Positions 1-11,511 of a stretch of DNA of 23,938 nucleotides are shown one piece after another. The notes under the pieces were generated by a model. That model was not told the DNA's origin, searched no databases, and saw only the letters and a program-made list of their open reading frames with translations. Location of the stretch: the NCBI GenBank assembly GCA_015039315.1, contig WIDE01000056.1:188902-212839 (forward strand). The letters are read 5' to 3'. Source of the DNA: Clavulina sp. PMI_390 (lineage: Eukaryota; Basidiomycota; Agaricomycetes; Cantharellales; Hydnaceae). The position numbers and the translations under genes were made by a program. Positions within the stretch are counted from its first letter, which is position 1. Every line of letters begins with the position of its first letter.

Positions 1-2292
1 GAAGTGGTTTGTAGGAGGCCGAACATGCCTCCAATATGGGCTGTAGAGGTCGCCGAAGACTTGATGATGATCATTTGTAGTCTGGGATGGAAATACCAAT
101 ATGTTGATGAAAGAGTGAGATAAAATGATACGTTTCAATGACTCACGGGAAGACATTCACCCCAATTCTGATGGGAGCGATGATCAAGACAATGGCGACC
201 CAAATCAGTGCTTCCGAGTTCCCCTCTTTTTTGGCCAAGCGCGCCATAAGGTTACCCATAGGCATCATCGCGTACGCTATGGGAAAGAAAGCTGCGAAGA
301 ACGTGTACATGAGGCGATTATTGAAACGACGTTGTAGGCGCGGGAAGACGACGAGAGAGATGATAGTGCCTGCTGTTCCGGAGGTGGCCAAGACCCAACC
401 AATCTCCTCGACCTGCGTAAGAAACATGACAAGTCACGGTGAGAATCACAAAGGGGTGTTATTCCAGCAGAACGAATAGGAGAAACGAGAGAAGCACTTC
501 GTGCTAGAGAAAGGAAGAACTCACGGATCGGCCCAAACCACCTATCTCGACTTGAGTGTAGGAATATAGCACAAAGAGAACCGAGAACCCCATAGCCAAT
601 AGGTTGAACATGAACCCGGACAACATGACTGCTCGAAGTTGCGGGTTTGCAAGCAGCCTCAGCATTGATCCCTCATTCTTTCCATCCTTCTGGTCCTTGG
701 ACGGGGTCGCTTCGTGTTGTTTTGATGGTCGACTTGTAGCTGGGGGTGGTGATAAGGAGGGCACTGAAGAAGGTTCAGATGTTGATTGGTCTCTCTGAGT
801 AGACACCCCGGTGAGTGTGGAGGTCGATTGAGAAGGTGACATTGGAGAGCTTGTCGAGGGAGGGAGTGTAGCACTTGACGCCGTCGAGCCATATGACAAT
901 GGGGATCCCGATTCGGATCTGAGAGATTGGCGTTTCCGTTCAAGAGCAGCTTTCTTCGCTGCCACAATCGAGGGGAGAGTCTAAAGTTGGATGAAGAATG
1001 AGGATAAGGGCCATTAAATAAGGCTCCAATATTGACATTACCTCTTCGACGAACAACGCACACATGATGACCGCGACAACTGAGATCGAGGATGATACGA
1101 AACAAGGGAGCAAGTAAGGCTAATAATGCGAGATGACGACCAGGGTTATTTGAGAATCAATGACAGTTGTAAATTGTTTTCTTACATAGGTACGAAAGAT
1201 GGGGAAATATTCCACAAATCTCGGCCACTTGTCCAGAGGGTTGGAGAAGTTTCCACCAATGATCGGGCCTCTACGGGAAGCAAGACTCAGCATAATTCGA
1301 AAGTGATGCCTGGAAGCCAAGATGTTGACGGATGGAGTGGTGAGAGCACATACACAACAGATCCAAAGAAGAAAGTTGCGCCAAGGATGGGGAAAGCTGC
1401 GCGAAAGGAATGCAGTCAGGTCACTGGTCCATGTGCTATGCACTCGAACTCACCCTGCCCCTGATTCGTTTCGTCGGTCATCTCGCTCACCATCGAACTG
1501 ACCACAGCGACATTGCCGCTAAGTGCTCCGGCGATGGAGCGTGATATGAGCATGGCTGGCAAAGATTGGCTAAAGCCAAAGCAAGCAGCACTCAGGGCTG
1601 CGCCTGAAACACCAATCATGATGACCGGCTTTCGTCCTATGCGATCCGAAAGGGATGACCAGAAGTAGATCTATGTGCACATCGCCACGGGTTCAGATAT
1701 TATTATTAGTGGGGTCAGATAGGTGTTTGATGAGCACCGGTCCAAACAGCCCGGAGTTAGAGCCCGGAAGAGTGTTGTAAATGACGTACGGTGAAAAGTT
1801 GCGCAAAAGAAAAGCAAGAGTCGACGAGACCAGAATAGTAGCCTAGCTTTTCGCCTGATGCTATGCCGAGATATTCGAGCATCTGCCAGTGTCATGCGTC
1901 AAACAGAACCCATTGGATCAATTCGGTCGGGGGCCATGGATTGTACGGAGCGTAGCAGCTCACCTGATTGATGTAAGGAAATAGCTGTGGACGGAGGCGA
2001 GAAAGATTCAGTATCATGTTGGTATTCCTTTGCCACCTTCTGAGTAAGTTCTTTGACGCACCTGACTCATGTTGATTGGCTCGGCGAGCCTCACGAATGC
2101 GAGAATGAGTAGGGCGGTCAGTGGTAATGGTGTGGCCTTCTTTCTTGCGGGAGGCTCAGGATCACTCGACCCGCTTGGGGAAGCACCTGACGGGGTTTCT
2201 GAGCCCAACAGAGGGGTCGATTCGTCTTCAGGTGACGTAGCTGGGGTGGCACCATGGGGTCCAACCTGTGAAATAGCCCCTTCTCTTGACAT
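1..2292 (-). CDS. MFS transporter, DHA1/ZIFL-like, 3' end off window
   Basis: Proton-coupled efflux or uptake carrier of the major facilitator superfamily, expected in the plasma or vacuolar membrane; substrate unknown. Inferred exons on the minus strand: 2292-2062, 1984-1964, 1882-1790, 1670-1454, 1396-1354, 1270-1186, 1119-1042, 980-525, 412-147, 81-1. All junctions keep phase, giving about 523 residues before the window edge. The start at 2292 opens a Ser/Pro-rich cytosolic tail followed by TM1 (PLPLTALLILAFVRLAEPIN). MFS motif A, DRIGRKP, falls at residues 124-130 between TM2 and TM3. Residues about 257-370 are a Ser/Thr/Pro- and Lys-rich insert, the usual central cytoplasmic loop between TM6 and TM7, unusually long here. 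The later exons supply further helices ending in an IIIKSSATSTAHIGGMFGLL segment. It is divergent from the FMO gene. The family call is firm; the ZIFL-like subgroup is an inference. Confidence 0.88.
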
Positions 2293-3520
2293 TATGGCAC
2301 GATGTCAAGTTGTGGGTGTTGAAGATAGCTGAGTGGTGGTCGAGAGCAGGCTTGCGAGATAGTGGCGCGAAGAACACGCCCATAATGTTCGCAAGCCACT
2401 TGCTGTCAATCACCCGTGAGGATCGGCTGGGTAGAAAGCTCGAGCTGCATGAGAACGGCGACTCGGGCAACTGACGCCATCGCTCTGGAGAGCCTCTAAC
2501 AACTGAAAGTATGCGGTGTGGTAGAGATCTATGATGGCTAAAGCTTATGACCTGCAGGCTCTGTGCTGAGAGCGGGCTTCCCGCAAAGGAATCTCCGTAG
2601 TAGGAAGTGGAGAAAACCAGGGATGGAGTCTTGCCTCGATATGATCATCCAAGAAATCACCCGCACCGATAGAAAGGCTGTTCATTTTCCAAATGCGTCG
2701 AGTCGTCCTTGGAAGGCTCGACCTCTGGACACGCGACCAACGAAGTTCAAGCCGCTGTCAAGTGTCAACACGCACAAACAATACCCTGACATCTGTCGAG
2801 CAGTATTTCATGCCTCACTCGACTAGGGAGGTCTTTGAAATTGCTTTATCATCAGTTCCAATGCATATTATGTACTTTCCGACAACTTAGAAGGCCTGAA
2901 TCCTCCCCAATAATTTCTCGATCCGAGCTGGATTTGTAAAATTTGTTTTCTGAGAAGCGCTCAAAACTGGCAGATATTTGTCTTGGATTTCGCTCAGAAT
3001 GCCATATTGCCGATCAAGCTCGTCAATGGTGTCATTTATGCCCTGTGTGGCTCAGAGGGAGCACTTCTTTCCTTTGTTTACTACCAAACATTACGCCTTA
3101 TCTCATTTGCTTGCGGGTTTAATGGTTAGTGAGTATTATAAGAATCGTTATGAATATAGCCGCTAGAATATCCAGCAGTGTTTGAGGGGATTTGACAGAT
3201 TTTGCGCGATCGACCGTATCCGCGGATGACCCGAGCGGGTCGAACTTGACCTGGTCGGGTCGATGGCAGTTCATAAAGTGGCGCAGATTAATTATAAAAC
3301 TTCACAATACGACATTATTTGATGCCAAAATTATCCCTACGGTATTATCTAGCGTGACCTACAATTGTGGAGAGCTCAAAGAGGGGCAAGAGGGAGTGGA
3401 CCTGGACTGAGAAACCATTAACTAAGCAGAGAAACATGCTGCAACAAACATGCCTCGGATTCGCACACGCCCCGACTGCCGGCATACATCCTAACGCGGA
3501 AGCCCTACTACTCACGCGCC
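2293..3520. promoter_or_regulatory. Divergent intergenic region between MFS and FMO genes
   Basis: About 1.2 kb with no convincing gene. The short open frames here lack recognisable domains, and none has a good splice context. It must hold the promoters of the minus-strand MFS gene and the plus-strand FMO gene. The only dense structure is a CCG/CGG cluster at 3214-3263, listed separately. No clear TATA box was seen near either start. Confidence 0.5.
3214..3263. promoter_or_regulatory. Cluster of CCG/CGG triplets, possible Zn2Cys6 factor site
   Basis: CCG lies at 3214-3216, CCGCGG at 3220-3225, the perfect palindrome GACCCGAGCGGGTC at 3228-3241, and a second copy of CGGGTCGA at 3256-3263 (first copy 3236-3243). 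Fungal zinc-cluster regulators bind paired CGG triplets in inverted, everted or direct orientation, so this is a candidate operator about 260 bp before the FMO start. The binding role is inferred only from the pattern. Confidence 0.3.
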
Positions 3521-5399
3521 ATGGGTCAAAGAGTAGAACCAATGCAGCGATCGGATGACTCGCAGTCAGTATGTGCTTCTTATAGCCATATTGTACCATC
3601 TGAGCGTTCTATGAGATAGCCAGCGTAAACGAGTTGCCGTCGTTGGGGGCGGAGGGGTTTCGGGGCTAGCTGCTCTTCGAATATTCCTCGATAGGCCCCA
3701 GCTTAAAGGGCCCAACCCGACGTGGGAGATCGATGCTTTCGAAACGCGTCATGACGTCGGAGGCGTCTGGTATCCAGAAATCGACGGCGAAACTAGGACG
3801 TTTCCGGGACACGATGACCCTGTGCCGCCTACACCCCTATACCACTCCCTCACAACGAATATTCCGCACCCTCTGATGGCGTTCCATGATTTCCAATTCC
3901 CTCCTGAGACACCGCTATACCCTCATGCATCCGCTGTGCACAGATATCTTCAGGATTATGCGAAGCACTATGACTTGAGAAAGTACATATCGTTCGGCTC
4001 TTCCGTAACTTCGGCTCGCTGGGACTCAAACTCCTCGAAATGGGTCCTCGACGTCCAAACTGAAACCAAGCCTGACGGCTCAGAGTTCTCCACCTCCACC
4101 CACCATTATGACGCTCTCATAGTCGCGAACGGTCATTATGGATTGCCCTTTACGCCTTCTATCCCCGGTTTTGACGAGTGGGACGCTTCAGAGCGCAAAA
4201 TCATGCACTCCATCTGGTATCGTGAACCATCCATCTTCCAAGACCTCACGATCCTTGTCGTTGGCGGCGGCCCGAGTGGGAACGACCTCGCAAAGGACGC
4301 GTTGCCCGTCGCCCGACGAGTGATCCACGCCACCACTTCTGGGAAGCGTATGGATCCAGATGGAAGTGGGGTATACACTCGCGCCCGTCTGGTCGAACTT
4401 CGCGCGGCTGAAGGAGGCACTGTGGTTTACGGCGACGGCACGTCTGACAGCGGGATCGACTTTGTCATCCTTGCTACCGGATATGTGCTCACTTTCCCGT
4501 TCTTGCGGGACGTCCCTCAGGGAGTCCGTCTACCCCCGACCAAGGACAGTGAGCCGGTCATTCCCGATGAGCTTGAGGTCACGAGAGCCTCGATCGTCCC
4601 ACTGACACGGCACACTTTCCCTCTTCGGACATACTCTCCGAAGACACTCGCATTCGTGGGGCTACCGTCGGCCCTTGCTCCCTTCCCTGCAGCCGATATC
4701 CAAGCAGAAGCGATCGCGACAGTCTTCTTCACTGACTCTGAAGATGGCCCCAAGGCAAGCCGTTTCTTAAGATGCACATGGACCACCCCAACGTCAATGT
4801 CTCAAAATCCTTTTCAGCTCTGGGACCAGGCGCACGAGGAATCCCTCTTTCTTAGCCGGTACTCCCTTCTTTCGCAGCGGTTCCATGGCGAGCCTACCAG
4901 TATCGCATCCAACCTGCATAAGATGTTACACTATACTCCAGGGCTCGACGACTGGGACACCTACCGCGCGTCATTACTCGAACTTGCTCTCTCCACTCCT
5001 CCTGCAACATCGTCATCTTCCGCACAAAGCTCGTCTGGTAACAAACCGAGGACAAACGCAGATCCACAGCGGAAGACGTGGAGCGCAAAGCAGTGGGAGC
5101 GCGATATTTATGATGCTAAAGTGGATATGCGCACCGAATGGCAGACGCTTGAAAAGGAAGGCGAGTCGGAGAAGTGGCTGCGAGGAGTCGGCAAGGGCAA
5201 GAACGCCCAGAAGGAGTGGGCAGACCTCATGTATCGAGTGATGCAACATGCAGAGGAGAGGAAGGCGGGATCGCAGCAACAAGAGAATGGGAAAACAGTC
5301 GACTGGATGGCTCTGCTGGAGAGAGCATGGGACGAGATTGATACTAGGAATCCGCATGTTTCTACAGGTGGATTTGACGAAGAGGAAGGGTCGATCTAG
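3521..5399 (+). CDS. Flavin-containing monooxygenase (FMO-like)
   Basis: Class B flavoprotein that uses FAD and NADPH to oxygenate soft nucleophiles (N or S) or a related substrate, which is unknown here. Exon 1 is 3521-3568 (16 codons), followed by a 55-nt intron and exon 2 at 3624-5399, giving 607 residues. The start at 3521 is chosen because the frame entering the FAD fold has a stop just upstream of 3624, and GTATGT/CCAG splice sites join it in phase. FAD motif VVGGGGVSG is at residues 22-30. A VANGHYGLPFTP segment follows, then HSIWYR at 211-216, the NADPH-site GGGPSG at 230-235, and ATGY at 300-303. The C-terminal 100 residues are charged and helix-prone (many Lys/Glu/Trp), longer than typical FMOs. 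The first exon is the least certain part. Confidence 0.87.
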
Positions 5400-5468
5400 A
5401 TCAGAGTTTTCACAAAATTACATCAATTATAAGGGTTTCTACTATTAATAGGCAGATGAACTATCGGT

Positions 5469-5474
5469 AATAAA
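5469..5474 (+). terminator. Putative polyadenylation signal of FMO gene
   Basis: AATAAA about 70 nt past the FMO stop codon, inside the 268-nt gap before the F-box gene. Position fits a cleavage signal, but fungal signals are degenerate, so this is weak. Confidence 0.3.
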
Positions 5475-5667
5475 TTTTGATGTAATCTTGGCAGTTTATG
5501 GGCAGTAAGACAATCTTCACCCTCATGAAGGGCGTGGGAACCAGCCAAACCCTCGCCACCCAACCGACCAAATCAACTGCTGGCATACAAAGTCACGAAT
5601 ATCCAGAATCTGTGCTATTCTCGCCCCTATACGAGGAAGCCTGCTCCGGAAACTCTCATTTACAGTA

Positions 5668-7224
5668 ATGTCTTCTAGCGCCCCAAAGGTCGTGCTGCCC
5701 GTGCAACACTTTCCAAATAGCGTCGGGCACAGGTGTGCTAGTGGTATTCATGCACTTCCCAACGAAGTGCTACAACAGATCCACAACATGACTCTATGGG
5801 AATCCGAAAACCAATGGAACAGCTGGCTTACCTTGGGCTCGAATGAGGACCTTGGTCGGGCAGCATCTCCTGGAATCGCAGCAGGCATACTTAGGCAGCG
5901 CGGGGACGTGATGCTGGTTTGTCGTTTATGGCAAGAACTCGTCCAGAGAAATCCTCGCATATGGTCTATGATATACTGGGGCCCTCAAATAGCTCACTAT
6001 AGAACTTTTGACGATGACAGTGCCTACGGAAGCGCAACGGAGAGCGACGAGGGTAACGCAAGCGAGGATGACGATGAAGACGATGTAGAGGCTGGAGTAG
6101 AAGGCGAGGACGAGAGTGAAAGCGACATAGAGGACTCATCATATGGGGATGAATCTTCCCCAGCTTTTGCCTTTGCTGAGCTAGCAAGGAATACTCCACT
6201 CCGACTTGTCCTACAGATGGAGCATGCGTCCCACAAGCTGCGACAGTTCCTGGTGCTTCATTCTTCCAAGGTGATATCTGCTGTCATCGTAGGCCTCAAT
6301 CCAATGATCACTGGGCTTGATTGGTCATCACTACGCCAGCTATCCATCAGCTACATCCACGTCCCCTTTATGGATTTCTCCAACGTAAGATCTTTATGCA
6401 TTCGCTTGGGAGATGGACTCCGCCCAGAAAGACCTGGGACTATTTTTCTCCAGCAGACCCGCCTCGAAAGCCTAACAAAGCTCTCCATGCCTTATCATCA
6501 TATCGACAGTATTTTCCCAGTTTTGAGAAATTGCAGAAGCCTTGACTTCATCAAATTGTCCAGTTTAGCTGTTGATCGCTTCATCAAGTGCGAATCCATC
6601 GGCTTCATATCCATCCCAAATGTCCATTTCGAAGGAACCGAAGCCCAGCTGATGACGCTGCTTCAGGGCCTCAACCCAGCGACCATCAAAAGATTGAAGT
6701 GGGAAAGAACTCGAAAGAATCATGAAGAAATCCCCATGTTTTCCAGAGTGTGTCACTTGCAATTCCCGGCGTTGACGCATTTCGAGCTCCAGAATTGGGG
6801 CCTTCGCACTGTTCCGGACGATCAAGCGTTTACCCGCTTGTTTGGAACCACACCTTGTTTGGAATCATTTGCATATCGCGTGTGGGATATGAACGACCAC
6901 TCCCTCATCCCCCTGTCTTATGTGCTCCAAAGCCGTGCGTCGTCGACGAATGCTGGTTCCCATTCAGCTCATACTCTCCGCTTCGTCCAAATACTTGTCC
7001 CTCGTTACTATTCTTTAACCCATCCTTTTGATATTGAGTCTCCTTTCCGCCGTATGTTGAAGGGAACTACATGCCGTATCAGATTGGTTTATCAGGGATT
7101 CCAAGGGCTATCGGTCACCCCCTTACTATCCCTCGAAGGGGAGTTCCCTGACCGATTTCGTGTTCACGAAATTGGTGGGTTTGCTGACTCGTTGCGCAAG
7201 ACCGATGGATGGTACGATTGGTGA
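5668..7224 (+). CDS. F-box domain protein with acidic insert
   Basis: Probable substrate-recognition subunit of an SCF ubiquitin ligase; target unknown. It is a single uninterrupted frame of 518 residues, in contrast to its intron-rich neighbours. The F-box-like segment runs from IHALPNEVLQQIHNMT (residues 27-42), through a loop, to VMLVCRLWQELVQRNPRIWS (81-100). This is the usual L-P-x-E-[IV]-L ... V-C-x-x-W ... P-x-L/I-W layout of agaricomycete F-box proteins. Residues about 113-158 are a strongly acidic Asp/Glu/Ser tract. The remaining 350 residues contain irregular leucine-rich stretches (for example LRQLSISYIHVPFM and LTKLSMPYHH) that probably form degenerate LRRs. It converges with the ABC transporter gene, with 291 nt between the stops. 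Such families are strongly expanded in mushrooms, and individual functions are rarely known. Confidence 0.75.
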   Translation: MSSSAPKVVLPVQHFPNSVGHRCASGIHALPNEVLQQIHNMTLWESENQWNSWLTLGSNEDLGRAASPGIAAGILRQRGDVMLVCRLWQELVQRNPRIWSMIYWGPQIAHYRTFDDDSAYGSATESDEGNASEDDDEDDVEAGVEGEDESESDIEDSSYGDESSPAFAFAELARNTPLRLVLQMEHASHKLRQFLVLHSSKVISAVIVGLNPMITGLDWSSLRQLSISYIHVPFMDFSNVRSLCIRLGDGLRPERPGTIFLQQTRLESLTKLSMPYHHIDSIFPVLRNCRSLDFIKLSSLAVDRFIKCESIGFISIPNVHFEGTEAQLMTLLQGLNPATIKRLKWERTRKNHEEIPMFSRVCHLQFPALTHFELQNWGLRTVPDDQAFTRLFGTTPCLESFAYRVWDMNDHSLIPLSYVLQSRASSTNAGSHSAHTLRFVQILVPRYYSLTHPFDIESPFRRMLKGTTCRIRLVYQGFQGLSVTPLLSLEGEFPDRFRVHEIGGFADSLRKTDGWYDW

Positions 7225-7515
7225 TGGTGGGCGATATGGTTCATAGAATGCTGTCCAGTGAAGCATATGTTATTGAATGATTGGGCTGGAAAAAGCGTCC
7301 ATGGAAGGAAATTACATAGCAGTTAAGTAGATATAGTACCGGACCTGGCAGTAAACAGATGCATAACAAGAGTTGGACCAAACCCAACAACAACCAAAAC
7401 CCGAGGGCAAACGAGAAAACAAAATAGATCTGGAAAGTTGAAACCAGTAGCAGAGAGTGTGTCAGACAGAGTGTCGAGATGAGAGAAAAACTGAAAGTGA
7501 GAGGATGAAGGGAGA

Positions 7516-10500
7516 TCATCGCCTCTCCTTCAACCACATGAACACAATGAAGAAGCCGATGGCCGCAAAGCCAGCAATGAATGCAAATAGGACCAAAGCG
7601 TCTCGATAGTAGGCGTTGATGTCAAAGCCGAAAAGCTACAAGAAGCATATGGAGAGTAAGTCATCAACCTGTTATTTAGGACGGGGTGAATGCCAGTGAT
7701 TGTGTTTACTCACAAGTTGCATGATAACGATGGCAGATACATTCACAGGGACGCCCTGTAGCGTATCTTGGATCATAAGGCCAGATGAGATCTCGTTCAC
7801 CGCTAGGGCTTCAAGACAGTATTTGAGTATGCTGAAGTATTGAAGCCAGCGAAGGACGGGTGGGATTGTGCTTAGGTGGACAACTGATGAAGCGAAAAAG
7901 AGAATAGTCAAACCGCGTTAGTTCAAAGCCGTACTGTAGAAAGCCACTCCATTGAACGAGAACTCACAGAAGCCGGCGTATGTCATCATGAAGAGGTTCC
8001 ACAATGACGACAACAGAATAGCAATCCCGCCGTTGCGGAACAGAGCGGCAAGGGCAAAGTTCTGAGGAAATCGATCAGTCTCTAATAAACCAACAAGGCC
8101 AACGAGACGTCTAGACTCACAAATTGCACCATCGCAAGACTGTACAGCACAAGAATAAAAAGGAATTTGAAGAATCGGTCCGCATGAGGCGAAAGTCCTG
8201 CCATCCAATACACGCTAAGAAGTAGCAACGAGGTATTAGTAAATTTTTATGACATTATGATTGGGTGAAATTGCTCACATGGTACCAAGGATGATGGTAG
8301 GTAGCAGCCGGAGCGGTATGATATCGAAAACAATACGGGCAGAGAGCCAGGCAGCAGGACTGTGAGGTCCCAAAGTGAGTCAGGAGCTCAGACTGTCTCT
8401 AGCTATGTGAAGATCGTACCTGTAGTATCTGCCGGCACGTTCACGAGTAAACAGTGTTCGCACTTCAACGAGGTTAGATAACGCGCTGAGGGACGAGAAA
8501 GCGAGCAAGGAGCCCTGCAGATAGCACAATGATGGCCAGTCAGTACAGCAAGTGCTGGAGTTGACGAGAAATACAGTTTGAAGACGTACAAGGAAGAACA
8601 AGCATCCAACTCGAGATTGGAACCCTGCTATCGTGGTGTTGGTCTAGCAAGGTGGATAGATTTGAGAATTTGGTGTAGACCCCTCATAGGGCGGATTTCT
8701 AAGGCGGCGAGAGCACTAACCTGATAGTAAAGCCCGCCACAGAATACCCCTAACACGATCGCAACACCCACATGTGCCACAAACAGTGACAAATCCCGGA
8801 CCAGGTTCTTCCACTCTCGTCCACAAAGCACTTCAAACTGTGTGAGGAACGTTGCGGCTAGTGGTGCATCGCGAGCCTTCCTTCTGAAGGTGGCAAAATC
8901 ACCTAGACCATCTGCACCACGGCGGTCGTAAGCGAGCAAGGGCTCACGCCCAGGCTTGTGAACGAGCTCAATATCCTCGGAGCGCGAGCTGCCGGCCTGG
9001 TTGATATTGGCATCAGTCACGACAGCGCTGTCGCTGCGCGATTCCTGGTCCGAGGCGATATTGAGAAGGTGATCGGGGACTGAGAAACCTGGTGGGCACT
9101 CTGGATGCCCACGCTCTCGGAGCGCCTCTACCGGACGGTTTCCGCCTTCACCGAAGTACAGCTCCTTTCCCTCTGACAGCAGGAGGATGGAGTCAAAGGT
9201 AGAATAGAGTTGTGACGAGGGTTGGTGAATGGAAGCAATGATAGTGGTAGGGTTCGTGGAGTCATGCGCGAGTGTCCGTAGAACGGTCGCGACTTTGAGA
9301 GCAGAGAAGGAATCGAGGCCAGATGTCTATCGAATGCAACCAAATGGGATTAGGATCAAAGGAGACTTCGCTAGAGTAGCGTGCGAAGGGGGATCCACTT
9401 ACCGGTTCATCGAGGATAAGAATATCAGGTCTTGCCACGAGCTCCAACCCAATGCTAACCCTCCTCTTCTCTCCACCACTCAGCCCACGACGTCGTTGAT
9501 CTCCAATGCGAGTATCTGCAAGGGCGGAGAGGCCGAGCTGATCCATGACGTGGAGTGCAATCGAGCGTTTCTCTGCTCCTGATATATACTCTGGGAGGCG
9601 TAGCTCGGCAGCAAAAAGCAAAGCTTCGAATACAGTGAGATTGGGTGGGAGAACATCGGCCTTTGGGCAGCGAGGCGGGAATCGAAATAACAGATCGACA
9701 TAAGCAGTGAGGTCAATTCAAAGGAATCAAGATGGGACGGGACGTACTTGATCGACATAGCCAACGCGGGGTTGCCTATCCAGAGCATCAAGATTGCCAT
9801 CTGGCACGAAGAAATCCACACAACCGGTCACGACACCGCGTTTATCCTGGCCAGAAAGGATATCCACAAGTGATGTCTTCCCTGCTCCGCTAGGTCCAAG
9901 GATCGCGAGCATCGTTCCAGCATGAACGCTGCCGGATACGCTAGAAAGAATAGTCTTACTAGCGGAGGAGGATGATTTGCCAGTGAATACGCCAGATTGG
10001 GCAGGGACATTCAGGGAAAGATTGGACCACGCGAGCCCAACAGCCGGCCCCCTTTTCTCGGCACCTCCCGCTAAAGCAGCACCACCTTGGCGAGCTCGGC
10101 GCTGGAAGAGCCAGCCTATAAATAGAAGTACCGCCGAGGCCAGCAGTAGTGCACCCACAACAGCGATGCCAGCAATCACCCCACCACTCAGGCTCGTCCC
10201 TCCACCTGAGCTCGTACCGCCTCCCGATGAACTACCAGATGTGTAGTCAATCACGCTCTGCCGGACACATTCGCCAAATTGGCAGTTGGTGAGTGATAGA
10301 CCACCTGAACCGAATAGCTCGTCAAGGATTGTTTGCTGGAATGTGCAGGACGTTTCAGCACAGTTAACTGTGATGGATCCAGACATCTTATCGATCACTC
10401 CACTGATGTCCGTCATCTACAGGAGGAAGTGAAGAAGCGACTGTCAGCACTCTATCTACAAACCAACCCTTGTGCTTTGGATTAATAGAGAGCATTGAGA

Positions 10501-11256
10501 ACGTACATTTGGGGCTCCACAGAACGTGGTCCCAGGACGGCAAACGCATTTCAAATCAGTGCACGTCCAGTTGCTCGACACAGAATCGCTCTGGACATTG
10601 CATGAATCTGCTTGGCAGAAGAACTGCTCCTCGCCTTCGTAGAAGACCTCTGCATGGATGACCCCACTGCCACCATAGGACGTCAAGTTCTGAGCAAGGG
10701 CGTAGGAGTTGTTCAGGGTGCGGATGATGTTGAGATTGGTCGAGCCAGGGAAGACAGCCGCAAGGGTGGGATTGATCGCTTGGCAACTAAGCTCTCCTCC
10801 CGAGTAGATACGCGGTTTGGTATTGCAGACGATGGTGTCGTTTGATGCACCAGGAAGGCCAGTAGAAGTAGAGTTGTTCCCGAACACAGAAGTGTAGCCA
10901 GATTGACAGGCACTGGCACTCGTGCAGACTAGGACACATGGTTCATTCTATAGCCCAGCTCCAAAGAGGGTTTTCATCGACGCACCATTGCATCCCACAC
11001 CTCCCCATCCAGACTCACAGCTGCACGACGTGACATTGCTGAATTTCAAGCCACTTGTCGCGTTTGCGGAGTATTGTCTCGACGATCCTTGGAAAATATT
11101 CCCTCCACATGATGCCAGAGAGCAATCAGACCCTCCAAACCCAGGGGGGCAGCTGCACGAACCACTCGCGTCGGGTGTTCCATAGTTGTCACAGTATTGA
11201 GCGATCACGCCACTCGCAAGCAGAGCAGAGGCGAGGACGAGTGGCCGGACGATCAT
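7516..11256 (-). CDS. ADP1: ABCG-family transporter with EGF-like N-terminus (Adp1-like)
   Basis: ATP-driven half-size ABCG/White-type transporter; substrate unknown. Exons on the minus strand: 11256-10986, 10928-10507, 10416-9748, 9660-9403, 9326-8721, 8643-8590, 8514-8420, 8359-8279, 8214-8121, 8061-7968, 7883-7714, 7635-7516. All are in phase, giving 977 residues. The start at 11256 is preferred over an upstream in-frame ATG because it opens a clean signal peptide (MIVRPLVLASALLASGVIA). Cys-rich EGF-like repeats follow (CSCPPGFGGSDC, CSCESGWGGVGC), then a Ser/Gly linker and TM1 at about 310-333. The nucleotide-binding domain has Walker A GPSGAGKTS at 405-413, signature LSGGE at 514-518, Walker B LILDEP at 535-540 and the H-loop His at 574. 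The remaining exons encode the C-terminal membrane domain. Yeast Adp1 has the same order; orthology is inferred. Confidence 0.9.
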
Positions 11257-11511
11257 CTTGCTGAAGGGTTCAGCAAGTTTCTGCTGAGTATTTAGGGAAA
11301 ACTCGTCTTCCTTGCCACGGTCGGCGGGCCTGGCTACCCCGGGCCCAAACAAAGGATGCTATATGAAATCTATGGGTGGGACGAGCGGCCCAAGGGGGCA
11401 TCAGAGCAATGAAACAGGATAATAATTCTAGCAAATTGCCCAATCATACATGGACACATTTTGAGTCACCTCACCAAATATCATGAAAGGTCGTTGGTAA
11501 TATTTCCTTGT

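Noticed and set aside
1126..1464. 112-residue plus-strand frame
   Set aside because: It is antisense to four in-phase exons of the MFS transporter and crosses their introns.
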